Notes under the pieces: generated by a model
Database searches by the model: none
What the model was told of the DNA's origin: nothing
What the model saw: the letters and a program-made list of their open reading frames with translations, nothing else
Position numbers and translations under genes: made by a program
Shown: positions 1-8,864 of the stretch, piece by piece
Position numbering within the stretch: the stretch's first letter is position 1
How the letters are laid out: the number at the start of each line of letters is the position of its first letter
NCBI GenBank assembly: GCA_050633625.1
Contig: JBOEGW010000011.1
Location: forward strand, 124,001 to 188,000
Length of the DNA stretch: 64,000 nt
Reading direction: 5' to 3'
DNA from: JBOEGW01 sp050633625
GTDB taxonomy: Bacteria > Pseudomonadota > Alphaproteobacteria > Rhodobacterales > Rhodobacteraceae

Positions 1-161
1 GGGTCAAAACCCCGAAATGCAATGATTTGTCGCGCCCTGCGCGCGAATGTCCGCTGGACTGGCACCAAATCGCGCGTTAAACACCCGCGCAATGGGCTGC
101 GGGCAACTGCGGCCTCTAGTCGTGCAGGCCGCCAGAGCGGCCCAGAAAGGGAGAAGCTCTC

Positions 162-725
162 GTGTCACACGCAGACGATCACGAAGGGACCCGCCGGGAT
201 TTCCTTTATTACGCTACAGGCGGTGTCGCCGCAATTACCGCAGGGGCCGCTGTCTGGCCTCTCATCAATCAAATGAACCCCTCCGCTGATGTCCGGGCGC
301 TCGCCTCCATCCGCGTGGATGTTTCGGACGTTGCCGAAGGCAGCCAGCTGACCGTTAAATGGCTCGGCAAGCCGGTGTTTATCCGCAATCGGACAGCGGA
401 CGACATTGAGAACGCCCGCAAAGATGATACGGCAACCCTGCCCGACTCGAACGCGCGCAACGCCAATATTTCTTCGGATGCAGACGCCGTGGACGCCAAC
501 CGTACTCTTGATGAAGACGGCAAATGGCTGGTCATGATGGGCGTGTGTACACACCTTGGATGTGTGCCGCTCGGCAATGGCGCTGGCGATTATGACGGGT
601 GGTATTGCCCCTGTCACGGCTCGCACTATGACGCCGCAGGGCGCATCCGCCGAGGCCCAGCACCTGAGAACCTCCCGGTTCCGGTTGCCCAGTTCCTCGA
701 CGACACAACAATCAAGCTCGGCTAA
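162..725 (+). CDS. petA: Ubiquinol-cytochrome c reductase, Rieske iron-sulfur subunit
   Basis: This is the Rieske [2Fe-2S] subunit of the cytochrome bc1 complex, which takes electrons from ubiquinol and passes them to cytochrome c1 on the periplasmic face. It has 187 residues. The N-terminus carries a twin-arginine signal/anchor (TRRDFLYYATGG, residues 10-21) followed by one hydrophobic segment. The cluster-binding boxes are CTHLGC (129-134) and CPCHGSH (149-155); Cys129, His131, Cys149 and His152 should ligate the cluster, and Cys134-Cys151 should form the stabilising disulfide. The start is GTG, with an AAGGGAG ribosome site at 147-153. It is the first gene of petABC; petB follows after 14 bases. 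Bases 1-161 hold no gene I can support and presumably contain the operon promoter. Confidence 0.97.
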   Translation: MSHADDHEGTRRDFLYYATGGVAAITAGAAVWPLINQMNPSADVRALASIRVDVSDVAEGSQLTVKWLGKPVFIRNRTADDIENARKDDTATLPDSNARNANISSDADAVDANRTLDEDGKWLVMMGVCTHLGCVPLGNGAGDYDGWYCPCHGSHYDAAGRIRRGPAPENLPVPVAQFLDDTTIKLG

Positions 726-739
726 GGGAGGAATAATAC

Positions 740-2062
740 ATGTCTGGAATTCCCCACGACCATTACGAGCCGAAATCCGGCTTTGAAAAATGGCTGGACG
801 AGCGCCTGCCCATCGTTGGCCTCGCATACGGCACATTGATGATCCCAACTCCAAAAAACCTGAACTGGTGGTGGATTTGGGGCATCGTTCTGGCGTTTTG
901 CCTCGTGTTGCAAATCGTGACCGGCGTCATCTTGGTGATGCATTATACGCCGCATGTTGATCTGGCATTTGCCTCGATCGAACACATCATGCGCAACGTG
1001 AATGGCGGCCATTTCTTGCGCTACATGCACGCAAACGGCGCGTCCTTGTTCTTCATCGCCGTCTACATCCACATGTTCCGTGGCCTGTTCTACGGCTCCT
1101 ATAAGGCGCCGCGCGAAGTCACTTGGATCATCGGTATGCTGATCTACCTCGCAATGATGGCCACAGGTTTCCTTGGCTACGTTTTGCCATGGGGTCAAAT
1201 GTCCTTCTGGGGCGCGACCGTGATCACCGGCCTGTTTGGCGCGATCCCATTCGTGGGCGAAGCCCTCCAAACATGGCTCCTTGGCGGGCCTGCCGTGGAC
1301 AACGCGACGTTGAACCGTTTCTTCTCGCTGCACTACCTCTTGCCCTTCGTGATCGCCGCTCTTGTGGCTGTGCACATCTGGGCCTTCCACACCACCGGGA
1401 ACAACAACCCAACAGGTGTTGAGGTTCGCCGTGGCTCGAAGGAAGAAGTCAAAAAAGACACGCTGCCATTCTGGCCATATTTTGTGATGAAAGATCTTTT
1501 CGCGCTTGGCGTCATTATGGTGATCTTCTTTGCGGTTGTTGGCTATATGCCAAACTATCTGGGCCACCCAGACAACTACATCGAAGCCAACGCTCTGGCG
1601 ACACCAGCTCACATCGTCCCTGAATGGTACTACCTGCCATTCTACGCGATCTTGCGGGCCTTCACCGCAGATGTCTGGGCCGTTCAGCTCGTATCCTGGC
1701 TCACAGGTGGTATCGTTGACGCGAAGTTCTTCGGCGTGCTCGCCATGTTTGGCGCGATCTTCGTGATGGCACTCGCTCCTTGGACCGACACATCCTCGGT
1801 GCGCTCCGGCCAATATCGCCCAGCGTTCAAATGGTGGTTCCGCTTGCTTGCCATCGACTTCATCGTTCTGATGTGGGTCGGCGCACGTGACACGAACTTC
1901 CCGCACGACTGGATTTCGCTAATCGGCGCCACGTACTGGTTCGCATATTTCCTCGTCATCCTGCCGCTCCTTGGTGTGCTCGAAAAACCGACCACCCCAC
2001 CGGCAACGATTGAGGATGATTTTAAAGCCCACTACCCGAACGCCTCTGGCTCGGCTGAGTGA
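740..2062 (+). CDS. petB: Cytochrome b of the bc1 complex
   Basis: This is the core membrane subunit of the bc1 complex, carrying hemes bL and bH and the quinol-oxidising and quinone-reducing sites. It has 440 residues, the usual full length for a one-piece proteobacterial cytochrome b, with about eight transmembrane helices. The two heme-ligand pairs are visible: His residues 14 apart in helix B (in MHANGASLFFIAVYIH) and 14 apart in helix D (in LHYLLPFVIAALVAVH). The Qo-site PEWY motif is present (PEWYYLPFYAILR). A GGGAGGA ribosome site lies just before the ATG. The stop overlaps a possible GTG start of petC, but petC more likely starts 18 bases downstream. Confidence 0.98.
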   Translation: MSGIPHDHYEPKSGFEKWLDERLPIVGLAYGTLMIPTPKNLNWWWIWGIVLAFCLVLQIVTGVILVMHYTPHVDLAFASIEHIMRNVNGGHFLRYMHANGASLFFIAVYIHMFRGLFYGSYKAPREVTWIIGMLIYLAMMATGFLGYVLPWGQMSFWGATVITGLFGAIPFVGEALQTWLLGGPAVDNATLNRFFSLHYLLPFVIAALVAVHIWAFHTTGNNNPTGVEVRRGSKEEVKKDTLPFWPYFVMKDLFALGVIMVIFFAVVGYMPNYLGHPDNYIEANALATPAHIVPEWYYLPFYAILRAFTADVWAVQLVSWLTGGIVDAKFFGVLAMFGAIFVMALAPWTDTSSVRSGQYRPAFKWWFRLLAIDFIVLMWVGARDTNFPHDWISLIGATYWFAYFLVILPLLGVLEKPTTPPATIEDDFKAHYPNASGSAE

Positions 2063-2079
2063 GAGAAAGGATCGAGAAA

Positions 2080-2883
2080 ATGATCAAGAAGCTCACCCTC
2101 ACCGCAATCACCGCGCTGTCGCTTTCCGTTGGTGGCGCATTTGCCGCCGGCGGCTCAACAGGCCACATCGAAGATATCGCGTTCTCGTTTGAAGGCCCCT
2201 TTGGGAAGTACGATCAAGCGCAACTTCAACGCGGCCTGAAAGTGTACATGGATGTTTGCCGGGCCTGTCACGGTCTGAAATTCGTGCCATTGCGCAGCCT
2301 GGCCGAGCCCGATGGCCCGCATTACTCTGAGGACGAAGTTGTCGCTTTCGCTGCTGAAAATTTCGAAATCTTTGACGCGGAGCTTGACGACTTCCGGCCT
2401 GCCACACCTGCGGACAACTTCCCCGCCGTGTCAGGCGAAGGTATGGGTCCAGACCTCAGCTTGATGGCAAAATCCCGCGCGGCCTTCCACGGTCCGGCGG
2501 GCACTGGCATCAACCAGTTGATCAAAGGCATTGGTGGCCCCGAGTATATCGCGGCTTTCCTCACGTCCTTTAACGGCGAAGAAAATGAAGTCGCAGGCCA
2601 ATACCTCTATGGGAACACCGTGTTTGACGGCGGCTGGGTCTCCATGGCGCCACAACTCGAAGATGGGCTTGTCGACTATGACGACGGTCACGACAACTCG
2701 GCACACCATATGGCCGAAGACGTCGCAGCCTTCCTGATGTGGACTGCAGAGCCAAAACTGATGGCCCGCAAACAAGCCGGCTTCATCGCCGTTGTGATGC
2801 TGATCATCCTCACATCGCTCTTGTACCTCACAAACAAGAAGCTTTGGGCACCGCATAAATACGGCAAAGACGCCAACCTGTAA
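2080..2883 (+). CDS. petC: Cytochrome c1
   Basis: This is the membrane-anchored c-type cytochrome of the bc1 complex; it accepts electrons from the Rieske protein and passes them to soluble or membrane cytochrome c. It has 267 residues from the ATG at 2080, which is preceded by GAGAAAGGA. Visible parts are a cleavable signal peptide ending near Ala-Ala-Gly, the heme-binding motif CRACH (in VCRACHGLKFVPLRSL), and a C-terminal transmembrane anchor (FIAVVMLIILTSLLYL) with a positively charged tail. An in-frame GTG at 2059 overlaps the petB stop but lacks a good ribosome site. It is the last gene of petABC and is followed directly by a terminator. Confidence 0.97.
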   Translation: MIKKLTLTAITALSLSVGGAFAAGGSTGHIEDIAFSFEGPFGKYDQAQLQRGLKVYMDVCRACHGLKFVPLRSLAEPDGPHYSEDEVVAFAAENFEIFDAELDDFRPATPADNFPAVSGEGMGPDLSLMAKSRAAFHGPAGTGINQLIKGIGGPEYIAAFLTSFNGEENEVAGQYLYGNTVFDGGWVSMAPQLEDGLVDYDDGHDNSAHHMAEDVAAFLMWTAEPKLMARKQAGFIAVVMLIILTSLLYLTNKKLWAPHKYGKDANL

Positions 2884-2904
2884 CTGCAGGTCACACCTCT
2901 TAAG

Positions 2905-2934
2905 AAAGGGCGCTCAACCGGGCGCCCTTTTTTG
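2905..2934 (+). terminator. Rho-independent terminator of petABC
   Basis: A 9-bp perfect stem (AAAGGGCGC paired with GCGCCCTTT) closes an 8-base loop and runs into six T residues. It lies 22 bases after the petC stop and just before the end of the convergent thiQ gene, so it may serve both directions. Confidence 0.9.
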
Positions 2935-2936
2935 TG

Positions 2937-3635
2937 TCACGACTCGCCCAAATAGGCACGCAACGCTTCTGGCGGATTGGCGAAAATCTCCGCCGCAGGT
3001 TCCGGCGCATGCGCAACCCCTGCCGCCACCAAAATCACCTCACCTTGGATCGCCAAAGCATCATCCGGGTTGTGGGTCACCATGAGCAGCGAGGCACCAC
3101 TTTCGCGCGCCAAACGGCTGACAAGCTGGATCATCTCCTGGCGCAATGCTGGCCCCAACGCGCCAAACGGCTCATCAAGAAGCATAAGAGGTCGTGCCCG
3201 CAACAAAGCCCGCGCCAAACCTGCGCGTGCCATCTGCCCACCCGACACAGCGCCAGGTTTGCGCGCTCCCAACCCCGCCAATCCAACCGCGTCAAGTGCC
3301 CCCTCAACACGCGCCACCTCGCCTGAGGACAGTCGCAAATCTGGCCGCACGCCTAACCCAACATTCTCAAACAGCGTCATATGCGGAAAGAGGTTGTTGT
3401 CTTGAAAAATCATCGACACAGGTCGATCCGCCGCAGCCTTGTCTGTCAGGTCAGCGCCTTCCCAAGTCACCCGTCCCTTGCGCAGCTCTTGAAACCCCGC
3501 AATCGCCGCCAACAAGGTTGATTTCCCAGCGCCAGACGGCCCAATCACCGCCACCTGCGCCCCCTTTGGAACACTAAAATCCGCGCGTAGATCAAACCCA
3601 CCAAGCCCCACATGAAGCCCCTCAAGCGTCAACAT
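2937..3635 (-). CDS. thiQ: Thiamine ABC transporter, ATP-binding protein
   Basis: This is the ATPase that powers import of thiamine (or thiamine phosphates) through ThiP. It has 232 residues from the ATG at 3635, which has a GAGGAGGG ribosome site; a TTG seven codons upstream is less likely. Walker A (GPSGAGKST), the ABC signature (VSGGQMARAG) and Walker B (LMLLDEPFG) are intact, as is the switch histidine (VTHNPDD). The start overlaps the 3' end of thiP by 14 bases, so the two are probably translationally coupled. It is the last gene of a riboswitch-controlled thiBPQ operon. The thiamine assignment rests on the TPP riboswitch and operon order as much as on the protein itself. Confidence 0.93.
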   Translation of the reverse strand: MLTLEGLHVGLGGFDLRADFSVPKGAQVAVIGPSGAGKSTLLAAIAGFQELRKGRVTWEGADLTDKAAADRPVSMIFQDNNLFPHMTLFENVGLGVRPDLRLSSGEVARVEGALDAVGLAGLGARKPGAVSGGQMARAGLARALLRARPLMLLDEPFGALGPALRQEMIQLVSRLARESGASLLMVTHNPDDALAIQGEVILVAAGVAHAPEPAAEIFANPPEALRAYLGES

Positions 3636-5178
3636 TGATCCGCCCTCCTCGATCAAAAACCCAGAACAACATCAAGGAAATCGCCAGCAACAACAGGGAT
3701 GCCCCCGCCGCGTCCTCCATGCGATATGCCGTTCGAAGGCGAAAAATTTCCAAGGGCAACGTCGCCTGATCCCCGCGCGAAAACAACGCGATCACACCCA
3801 GATCCCCCATCGACAAAGCCGCCGTCAGCCCCGCACCAAACCCAAGCGGGCGGCGCAATCGCGGCAACCATAGCCTTCTGAGCCGCGCAACGCCCACCAG
3901 CCCCACTTGATCCGCCAGCCTCCCATAATCGCGCTCCACCTGCGCCAAGGCAGGCACTAGCGCGCGCAGGATAAACGGTAAGGACATGATCGCGTTCACA
4001 AAGGCCGTCACAGGCAGCGCCACGCGCCCCGGATCGACGAAAGGAAACAGCAAAATGAACAGCCCCGTCCCCATCACCAAAGGCGAGGCCGCAATCGTCA
4101 ATGTGCCCAAGCCCTCGACCCAACTCCGGCGCATCTGTAGCGCAACCCGCGCCAGTGGAAGTGCCAGGCCCAAGGCCACCAAGGTGGACAACAGCGCCAC
4201 CCCAATAGAGCGCGCCGCCGCAGCCCAAACCACATCCGGCAAGCTCATCACTGTCGGCAAACCGCGCAGCGCGACCATCAATAGCGGCACCAACAAAAAC
4301 AACGCCGCCCCGCCAATCGCCAAGACATCCTGCGCCCATAGTGCTCGCGATGCAGGAGGCCGCAGCGCCACGCTGCGATCAAGCCCCGCACCCATCGCTG
4401 AGGGAATCGTAACCTTCAGAGCGACCAAGGCCAACGCGCCTCCCATGACAAATTGTATCGTCGCCAAACTGGCCGCGCGCGTCAGGTCAAATTCAAATCG
4501 AAAAGCCTCATAGATCGCCAGCTCAACCGTCGTCGCCTTCGGCCCACCGCCCAAAGTCAACGCCACAGCAAAACTTGTCATACACAGCAAAAACACGACC
4601 AAAAACGCGCCCGGCAAAACCTCGCGCAACATCGGCGCTTCAATATGACGAAAGGTGTCCCTTGATCGGAACCCCAACGACTGCGCAAGCCGAAACCGCT
4701 CCGCCGGAATACCCGCCCAGCCTTGCATCAACAGCCGCGTCACCAGCGGAAGGTTGAAAAAAACATGCGCCAAAATAACGCCGTGCAACCCATAGATCGA
4801 AACCGGCTCCAGCCCGATCATCGCAAGCGCCTTGCTGATCAAGCCTCGGCTGCCAAATACGGACAACAACCCAATAATGGCCACGATAATCGGCAAAATA
4901 AACGGCGCGCCCATAAGCGTCACCAAGGCCGAACGCCCGAGAAACCGCCGCCGCATCAACGCCCGCGCCACGGGCACCGCGAACAGCACCGAAAGCCCCG
5001 CGGATAGCGTCGCTTGCATCAAAGTGAACCGGATCGCCGCGCCATCAAACGCAGACAATCCGCCCCCCGGCTCGGCGCGCCACATCACAGCGCCAAGCGT
5101 GCCAAACAGGGCCACAGCGACCAAAATCGCCGCAGCCCAGCCCATCAATTTGCTTATTGAGATAGCCCTGTTTGCCAT
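3622..5178 (-). CDS. thiP: Thiamine ABC transporter, fused permease
   Basis: This is the membrane component of the thiamine importer. At 518 residues it is a tandem of two permease domains, as is usual for ThiP, with roughly twelve hydrophobic helices. Each half carries an EAA-like cytoplasmic loop (for example GWAGIPAERFRLAQSLGF in the first half and YGRLADQVGLVG in the second). The start overlaps the end of thiB by 25 bases; an internal Met (codon 12) is an alternative start. It overlaps thiQ at the other end, giving one compact transcription unit. Confidence 0.94.
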   Translation of the reverse strand: MANRAISISKLMGWAAAILVAVALFGTLGAVMWRAEPGGGLSAFDGAAIRFTLMQATLSAGLSVLFAVPVARALMRRRFLGRSALVTLMGAPFILPIIVAIIGLLSVFGSRGLISKALAMIGLEPVSIYGLHGVILAHVFFNLPLVTRLLMQGWAGIPAERFRLAQSLGFRSRDTFRHIEAPMLREVLPGAFLVVFLLCMTSFAVALTLGGGPKATTVELAIYEAFRFEFDLTRAASLATIQFVMGGALALVALKVTIPSAMGAGLDRSVALRPPASRALWAQDVLAIGGAALFLLVPLLMVALRGLPTVMSLPDVVWAAAARSIGVALLSTLVALGLALPLARVALQMRRSWVEGLGTLTIAASPLVMGTGLFILLFPFVDPGRVALPVTAFVNAIMSLPFILRALVPALAQVERDYGRLADQVGLVGVARLRRLWLPRLRRPLGFGAGLTAALSMGDLGVIALFSRGDQATLPLEIFRLRTAYRMEDAAGASLLLLAISLMLFWVFDRGGRINVDA

Positions 5179-6131
5179 GCCGCAATCGCACCCTCGCGCC
5201 GCGCATCTGCCTCGACCTCATCGAGAAACAGCGCCTTCTCAGGGTAGTTCAACTTGGCAAAGGCATCCGGCCACTGATCCATCGGCAAGGCAGCCGGATA
5301 AGACCAATTCGCCGTTGCAATCAGGGATTGGAATTCGTTCGACAACACGAACGCCATGAATTGATCGGCCAATTCCGGCTGGTCAGTGCCCGCCAGTTTT
5401 GCCGCCAATTCAACCATGAAATAATGCCCTTCCTCAAACAATGCCGCCGATTTTGTTTCGTCTTCCTCGGCAATAATGTGATAGGCAGGCGATGTCGTAT
5501 AGGACAAAACCATGTCCACTTCGCCATCCGTAAACAACCCATAAGCCTCGGACCAGCCTTTGGTGACGGTGGTGATATGGGGCGCAAACTTGGCCCATGC
5601 CTCGCCCGCTGCCTCCCCAAAAACCTGATCCGCCCAGAGCACCAACGCCAACCCAGAAATCGACGTTCGCGGATCTTGGATCGCGATTTTCCAGTCCTCC
5701 TGCGTGTTCATCAATTCCGCAAAAGACGCCGGGGGATTCGTGATCTTGGTGTTGTCATACACAAACGCCGTATAACCCCAGTTGAACGGCAAAAACGTGT
5801 CATCCTCCCAGTCGATCGGCAAAGTCAGCGGCGACAAATCAACGCCATGCGGCGCAAACAATCCTGTCTCACGCGCTTTCAAGGTCATGTCGCTGTTAAA
5901 CCCAATCGCAACATCCGCCTTGGTCCGCTCCCCCTCCAGCAAAAGCCGGGGCAGCAAATCACCTGTCACATACTCAATCTCGCACTCACACTGCGCTTCA
6001 AACGCCTCTTTGATCGCCGGGCCAGGACCCCACTCCGAACCAAAATAGTCAGGCGCATAGACAGTCAAAGTTTCTGCCGCACTTGGGGTCGCCGCCAAAA
6101 GGCCCGCGATAATCATCGGAAAATATTTCAT
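5154..6131 (-). CDS. thiB: Thiamine-binding periplasmic protein
   Basis: This is the solute-binding protein that captures thiamine in the periplasm and delivers it to ThiP. It has 325 residues from the ATG at 6131, which has GGAG six bases upstream; another ATG four codons earlier is possible but poorly spaced. A signal peptide (MKYFPMIIAGLLAATPSAAE) is followed by the typical ThiB beginning TLTVYAPDYFGSEWGPGPAI. The coding sequence begins just downstream of a TPP riboswitch on the same strand, so thiamine-pyrophosphate-dependent control of the operon is expected. Confidence 0.95.
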   Translation of the reverse strand: MKYFPMIIAGLLAATPSAAETLTVYAPDYFGSEWGPGPAIKEAFEAQCECEIEYVTGDLLPRLLLEGERTKADVAIGFNSDMTLKARETGLFAPHGVDLSPLTLPIDWEDDTFLPFNWGYTAFVYDNTKITNPPASFAELMNTQEDWKIAIQDPRTSISGLALVLWADQVFGEAAGEAWAKFAPHITTVTKGWSEAYGLFTDGEVDMVLSYTTSPAYHIIAEEDETKSAALFEEGHYFMVELAAKLAGTDQPELADQFMAFVLSNEFQSLIATANWSYPAALPMDQWPDAFAKLNYPEKALFLDEVEADARREGAIAAWQTGLSQ

Positions 6132-6186
6132 AGATCGCTCCATTCAAACGATGGGCGAAGGTCGAGGAGATCGTACAAAGACGAAT

Positions 6187-6278
6187 ACCTTCCCTCCGCC
6201 GGTGTTAGCCGGTTCAGGTTCAACGGGTCCGCATTTGCATCTCAGCTTTGGCTCTCCAAAGCACCCCGAGGTGAGCCA
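6187..6278 (-). promoter_or_regulatory. TPP riboswitch (thi box) upstream of thiBPQ
   Basis: Read on the minus strand, the region contains the hallmark blocks of the thiamine-pyrophosphate aptamer: GGGGTGC near 6266, CTGAGATGC near 6240, and ACCTGAACCGGC near 6212, followed by CACCGGCGGAGGGAAG. The blocks are in the right order and spacing for a single aptamer, with helices closing as expected. It sits about 55 bases upstream of the thiB start, consistent with TPP-dependent repression of thiamine uptake. The same DNA is the antisense strand of the aroC leader. Confidence 0.95.
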
Positions 6279-6345
6279 GAACCTAAGCGCAGTCTCTTGC
6301 CCCTGCAAGGCGAAACGCCTAGACGGGGAACAAAGGAGCGTTTCC

Positions 6346-7449
6346 ATGTCGATGAACAGCTTTGGCCATCTTTTTCGTGTAACAACCTGGGGCGAAAGTC
6401 ACGGGCCTGCTTTAGGCGCAACCGTGGATGGTTGCCCTCCCGGCGTGAAGCTCTCAGCCGACATGATCCAGCATTGGCTCGACAAACGCAAACCCGGCCA
6501 AAACAAATACACGACTCAACGTCGTGAAGCAGATGAGGTCAAAATCCTCTCAGGTGTCTATGAAGGTGAAACCACAGGTACGCCCATTCAGCTGATGATC
6601 GAAAACACCGATCAACGTTCCAAGGACTACGGCGACATCGCTGAAAAATTCCGCCCCGGCCACGCCGACATTACCTATTGGCAAAAATACGGCATCCGCG
6701 ATCCGCGCGGCGGAGGACGATCTTCTGCACGCGAAACCGCAGCCCGCGTTGCGGCTGGTGGGGTGGCGCGCGAAGCCCTGAAACTGCTCGCGCCCCGCAT
6801 CGAAATTAAGGGCTACATGACCCGAATGGGCGTGCACGCGATTGACCGCAATGCCATCGACTGGGAGCAGATCGAGAAAAACCCGTTCTGGACTCCCGAT
6901 GCCGCCGCCGCCCAAACATGGGCGTCATACCTTGATGATCTGCGCAAATCCGGCAGCTCCGTTGGCGCGGTGATCGAAGTCGTGGTGCGCGGCGCCCCTG
7001 CCGGTCTTGGTGCGCCGATTTACGCCAAACTCGACACAGATTTGGCCGCCGCAATGATGTCGATAAACGCTGTAAAAGGCGTCGAGATCGGTGAAGGCAT
7101 GGCGGCCGCCGAACTCACGGGCGAAGAAAACGCCGATGAAATTTCGATGGGTCCAAACGGGCCGGAATTCAGCTCTAACCACGCCGGTGGTATCCTCGGT
7201 GGCATCTCGACAGGTCAAGACGTCGTGGTGCGGTTCTCCGTCAAACCCACCTCCTCGATCCTGACGCCGCGCAAAACCATCACAAAGTCTGGCGCGCCCG
7301 CCGAAATCATCACCAAAGGCCGCCATGATCCCTGCGTCGGAATTCGTGCTGTGCCCGTGGGCGAGGCCATGGCCGCTTGCGTGATGCTGGATCATTTGCT
7401 CTTGCACCGGGGTCAAGTTGGGGCTGGCCCGCGCGGCAAAATAGGCTGA
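6346..7449 (+). CDS. aroC: Chorismate synthase
   Basis: This enzyme converts 5-enolpyruvylshikimate-3-phosphate to chorismate, the last common step of aromatic amino acid synthesis, using reduced FMN. It has 367 residues from the ATG at 6346, which has a CAAAGGAG ribosome site; the family is usually about 360. Signatures are GESHGPALG near the N-terminus, RPGHADITY, and the block RGGGRSSARET. The open frame extends upstream to 6151, but that stretch is the antisense of the thiB riboswitch and is not coding. It is followed after one base by an AEC-type transporter on the same strand. Confidence 0.97.
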   Translation: MSMNSFGHLFRVTTWGESHGPALGATVDGCPPGVKLSADMIQHWLDKRKPGQNKYTTQRREADEVKILSGVYEGETTGTPIQLMIENTDQRSKDYGDIAEKFRPGHADITYWQKYGIRDPRGGGRSSARETAARVAAGGVAREALKLLAPRIEIKGYMTRMGVHAIDRNAIDWEQIEKNPFWTPDAAAAQTWASYLDDLRKSGSSVGAVIEVVVRGAPAGLGAPIYAKLDTDLAAAMMSINAVKGVEIGEGMAAAELTGEENADEISMGPNGPEFSSNHAGGILGGISTGQDVVVRFSVKPTSSILTPRKTITKSGAPAEIITKGRHDPCVGIRAVPVGEAMAACVMLDHLLLHRGQVGAGPRGKIG

Positions 7450-7450
7450 G

Positions 7451-8386
7451 ATGCTCACCGTTCTTGGCATCACTTTTCCGATTTTCGCACTTGTGTTGAT
7501 CGGCTACCTGCTGGTGCTTCGCGGGGTGTTCAAACCCGCCGACATGCGCATTTTCGGCATCTATGTCACAAATGTCGCCCTCCCAGCACTCTTGTTCAAA
7601 GCCGCCTCTGCGCGTCCGGTGGGCGAGATTTTCAACCTGCCCTATATGGCCGCCTATATGATCGGTGGCCTGCTCACCACAACCGCCGCCGTCTTGTGGT
7701 TTTACGCGCGCACCGACAGAGAAAAACGCGGCATCGCGATCATGGGCACCACCTGCCCAAACTCCGGGTTTGTTGGCTACCCACTTTTGTTAATCCTGCT
7801 ACCAGACCTCGCGGGGCTGGTGCTGGCAATGAACATGCTTGTGGAAAATGTCATCCTCATCCCCTTGCTCTTGGCCCTCATGGAAATGATGCGCGCCGGG
7901 CAACACCACCCTCTCGTGCGCGTGCGCAAAGGCGTTTTCGGCGTGTTCAAACGCCCCTTCGTGATCGGGCTTTTGCTCGGCCTTCTCGCCTCGCTTCTCG
8001 ATGTCCAGATGCCCGCCCCGATGATGCGCGTCTTTGACATATTGGCCGCCTCCGCCGCCGCCATATCCCTGATCGTCATCGGCGGATCCCTCGCCGGGCT
8101 GTCCACCAAAGGCAAACGCGCACTCGCCTTTCAAATCACCCTCGCAAAACTGCTGCTCCACCCAGCATTGACCCTGCTCGGCCTTGTCGCGCTCACCGCC
8201 CTTGGCGCTGGCGTCACAGGCGACTTGCGCACCGCCCTGATCCTATCCGCCGCCATGCCAATCTTCGGCACCTACATCGTGTTCGCACAAGAAGAAGGCC
8301 AAGAAGGCGTCGCCTCCATCGCCCTCCTCATGTCCACAGTCGGCGCTTTCCTCACCCTCAACATCGCGCTATTGATGTTGAGCTAG
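7451..8386 (+). CDS. AEC (auxin efflux carrier) family transporter
   Basis: This is a 311-residue inner-membrane protein with about ten hydrophobic helices, the size and pattern of the AEC family. Bacterial members export or exchange organic acids such as malate or malonate; the substrate here cannot be read from the sequence. The helix-breaking motif NSGFVGYPL is typical of the family's discontinuous transmembrane segment. The ATG starts one base after the aroC stop, so the two are probably co-transcribed, although a functional link to chorismate synthesis is not obvious. A second AEC gene lies at 60.3 kb. Confidence 0.88.
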   Translation: MLTVLGITFPIFALVLIGYLLVLRGVFKPADMRIFGIYVTNVALPALLFKAASARPVGEIFNLPYMAAYMIGGLLTTTAAVLWFYARTDREKRGIAIMGTTCPNSGFVGYPLLLILLPDLAGLVLAMNMLVENVILIPLLLALMEMMRAGQHHPLVRVRKGVFGVFKRPFVIGLLLGLLASLLDVQMPAPMMRVFDILAASAAAISLIVIGGSLAGLSTKGKRALAFQITLAKLLLHPALTLLGLVALTALGAGVTGDLRTALILSAAMPIFGTYIVFAQEEGQEGVASIALLMSTVGAFLTLNIALLMLS

Positions 8387-8420
8387 CGCCCCTTCTTTGG
8401 TTTCCCAATACCGCGGGGGT

Positions 8421-8439
8421 TTGGGGGCAGAGCCCCCAA
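8421..8439. repeat. GC-rich hairpin between convergent genes
   Basis: An 8-bp perfect stem (TTGGGGGC paired with GCCCCCAA) encloses the loop AGA, and is preceded by CCGCGGGGGT. There is no T-run on either side. It lies between convergent genes, so it may still stop transcription. From memory, similar G/C-run hairpins recur between genes in roseobacters; I see no second copy in this window. Confidence 0.5.
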
Positions 8440-8442
8440 GCG

Positions 8443-8853
8443 CTACGCAGAGGCCGCCAATGCCGTATCAAGCAATGCCTTGATATCCTCATACCCGGTC
8501 GCCGCAACAATCCGCCCCAACTCACGTCGATCCGGGCCAACCGCCACCAAAGTCGAGCGCCGTGGGATCTGCAAAGACTGCGTGATATCTTGCTTTTTGT
8601 AGGTGTCCCAATCGACCTGAATAAAGGTGATCTTCGCATCATACGCTGGGTTCTCACCCTTCAGGCGGTCAATCACCTTATGCTGCACAACACATGTGCC
8701 GCACCACGGCGCATAGAAATCCAAGATGACGGTTTCTCCCGCATCCAACGCCTTGTTAAGCGCACCCGGCGTATAGGTCACAAATTTCGCCAAAGCCCCA
8801 GTCGGCAACACCGCCAAAGCAGCCCCCGCAGCCAAAAATTCACGTCTTTTCAT
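8443..8853 (-). CDS. Thioredoxin-fold protein with Tat-type signal
   Basis: This is a 136-residue periplasmic thioredoxin-like protein. The N-terminus (MKRREFLAAGAALAVL) has a twin arginine followed by a hydrophobic stretch, a Tat-style signal. The redox motif WCGTC lies at residues 50-54, followed by a regular thioredoxin fold with a cis-proline-like segment (IPRRSTL). GGAGG precedes the ATG. It starts 11 bases after a CcdA-like gene on the same strand. The pairing suggests that the membrane protein passes electrons from cytoplasmic thioredoxin to this protein, which then reduces an unknown periplasmic thiol target. Confidence 0.85.
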   Translation of the reverse strand: MKRREFLAAGAALAVLPTGALAKFVTYTPGALNKALDAGETVILDFYAPWCGTCVVQHKVIDRLKGENPAYDAKITFIQVDWDTYKKQDITQSLQIPRRSTLVAVGPDRRELGRIVAATGYEDIKALLDTALAASA

Positions 8854-8864
8854 ATCATCCTCCG

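Noticed and set aside
722..1906. 394-codon open frame on the minus strand across petB
   Set aside because: It is antisense to a certain cytochrome b gene, its product is Cys/His/Gln-rich without domain character, and long antisense frames are expected in GC-rich DNA.
6151..6345. Open reading frame extending aroC upstream by 65 codons
   Set aside because: This stretch is the antisense of the TPP riboswitch, and the family start with a good ribosome site is at 6346.
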